This document shows, piece by piece, positions 20,425-21,596 of a stretch of DNA of 21,596 bases. The position numbers were made by a program, and so were the translations under genes. The notes under the pieces are model-generated. The model was not told the origin of the DNA. It did not search any database and saw only the letters and a program-made list of their open reading frames with translations. Numbering within the stretch: position 1 is the stretch's first letter; each line of letters begins with the position of its first letter. The stretch lies in the NCBI GenBank assembly GCA_019648995.1, contig BLXT01007177.1:1239511-1261106 (forward strand), read 5' to 3'. Origin of the DNA: Plakobranchus ocellatus (Eukaryota; Mollusca; Gastropoda; Plakobranchidae).

Positions 20425-20930
20425 AATCTAGGTGGGCTCTTAATTGTTACACGATTGATTCTAGATGTTCATTTAAATATTTTAGTTTCTTGTAACGCGT
20501 TCTTGTAATCTAGATCTTAAAATCAATCTGAATCTAAATCAAACCTCAACAGATTCTAGGTGAAAGTAAAATGGTGTTTAAAACTAATAGATATTAATGT
20601 GCTATGTTTAAACACACTTAGATCTAGATCTAATCTATGCATTCTAGATCTAACTAAATCTGTATAGATCTAGATCTAGTTGAGATTCTTTTTTGTGACT
20701 CTGACTCTAGAATCTAGACCTTTTGAACCTATCCTATGATCTCATCTAGAGATACAGATCCATATATATATTTATCTTATCTTTGACCTGGTACTTTTTT
20801 TTTATATTTCGTTAAAATCTGTAGACTCTATATCTAGAAATCTACCTGGCTGTGTCGCCAAGACTATACACACGTAGGCTACATCTGGATCAATTCAGAT
20901 CTAGATTTAGATCTTAGATCTTGATTGCGT
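20425..20930. repeat. AGATCT/TCTAGA-rich degenerate repeat block
   Basis: The palindromic hexamer AGATCT occurs about nine times, often as AGATCTAGATCT, scattered with degenerate ATCTAGA words across about 500 bases. It looks like an eroded simple repeat with a six-base unit. Related TAGGCC and CTAGAC words continue weakly to about 21130. Confidence 0.75.
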
Positions 20931-21575
20931 AACTGTAACCTCGATTGTCTATGTCTGAATTTTTTTTTTTCTTTCAAATAAGACCTAGGCTCTAGGCCTC
21001 GGCCTGTTTTTACACATTAATTCCACAACTTATACGTCTTGAGAGTGTAAAATACTGGAAACAGCCTAGACCTAGACGGTTGTATGCTGTACAAAGCTAC
21101 AGATCGCATAGGCCTTCAGTCAGTAATTAGAATCTTGGCCTCTTAGAACCTAATGTCTGTGCCTGTTGCTGACACACCCTCGACACTAGAGGCCATTCAT
21201 TGCAAAAAACCAAAAAAATTTCAAAGGCCTGGAAAGATAATTCTATCTGTATTTAAAACTATACGTGAAGTAAATTAAATGTTCGATATGTTTCATTGTC
21301 TTAAAAACCAACTAGAAAATGTTGTCAAATATTTTGACATCCCGATTTGTATCAGTAACCTTATATGAATGAATCGAGCTATGTATTTTGGTTTGAAGGA
21401 TTCTAAAAGTTTATTTTGAAATCATTAAAACTAACTGGCATAGTCTGTAATTCATAACCCACATACATGTAGTTTAGTTTAGTTGACAGTTCGGTTTGTT
21501 GTTGGGTTTTATTTATTTTTTTTTTGTTTTTGTTTTTGTTTTTTGCCTTTCATATGTGTGTGTCTTAGTGCGCTT
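20931..21575. other. Sequence without recognised features
   Basis: No coding frame or RNA is seen. T-rich tracts near 21515-21543 precede the terminal poly-C. Confidence 0.5.
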
Positions 21576-21596
21576 CCCCCCCCCCCCCCCCCCCCC
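21576..21596. repeat. Terminal poly-C run
   Basis: Twenty-one C close the window. Together with the gapped poly-C at 10136-10182 it shows that long C/G homopolymers are a feature of this locus and that contigs tend to break at them. Confidence 0.9.

Noticed and set aside
1-21596. CRISPR array, prokaryotic operons or ribosome binding sites
   Set aside because: The only clear gene is intron-containing and eukaryotic; no spaced direct repeats of CRISPR type exist.

Overview
The window looks like animal nuclear DNA, most likely from a mollusc and perhaps a gastropod. It is AT-rich, has a spliced gene with GT-AG introns, and carries many microsatellites, recurring ACATGTA-type palindromes, an AGATCTAGATCT-rich block and relics of retroelements. 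The taxon is inferred from general character only; no marker gene proves it. A run of 15 N inside a poly-C tract marks an assembly gap.

One protein-coding gene can be supported with confidence. It lies on the minus strand between about 18.0 kb and 11.05 kb and encodes an inositol hexakisphosphate kinase (IP6K). Six coding exons (18001-17906, 17192-17108, 15144-14937, 14714-14530, 13778-13603, 12620-11052) join with consensus GT-AG borders and matching phases into one 772-codon frame plus a stop. All family hallmarks are present: an N-terminal HQVAGQSSM block, KPLIPRE, NPWSL, the PCILDLKIG catalytic signature, SSLLIIYDG, and MIDFAHT followed by [13 protein letters not shown]. The kinase is much longer than vertebrate IP6Ks because its last exon carries about 395 extra Ser-rich residues between the SSLLIIYDG and IDF motifs.

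Layout: 1-3.1 kb is non-genic or unrecognised DNA with microsatellites, two hairpin repeats (one with a hammerhead-like core in its loop), a SINE-like stretch and two exon-like ORFs of unknown nature. 3.9-4.1 kb holds a broken reverse-transcriptase tail. 4.1-11.05 kb has no recognisable gene and may be partly the long 3' UTR of the kinase gene. 11.05-18.03 kb is the IP6K gene; its introns hold two copies of a ~325 bp A-tailed repeat, a long TA microsatellite and, 23 bp inside intron 1, a diverged tandem copy of the first coding exon. Upstream, 19.08-19.14 kb is a small CpG-bearing patch with an ETS-IRF composite motif that may belong to the promoter. 20.4-20.9 kb is rich in AGATCT, and the window ends in poly-C.

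The observations most worth following are the duplicated first exon, the hammerhead-like foldback element, the paired intronic repeats and the ETS-IRF motif upstream of an IP6K gene.
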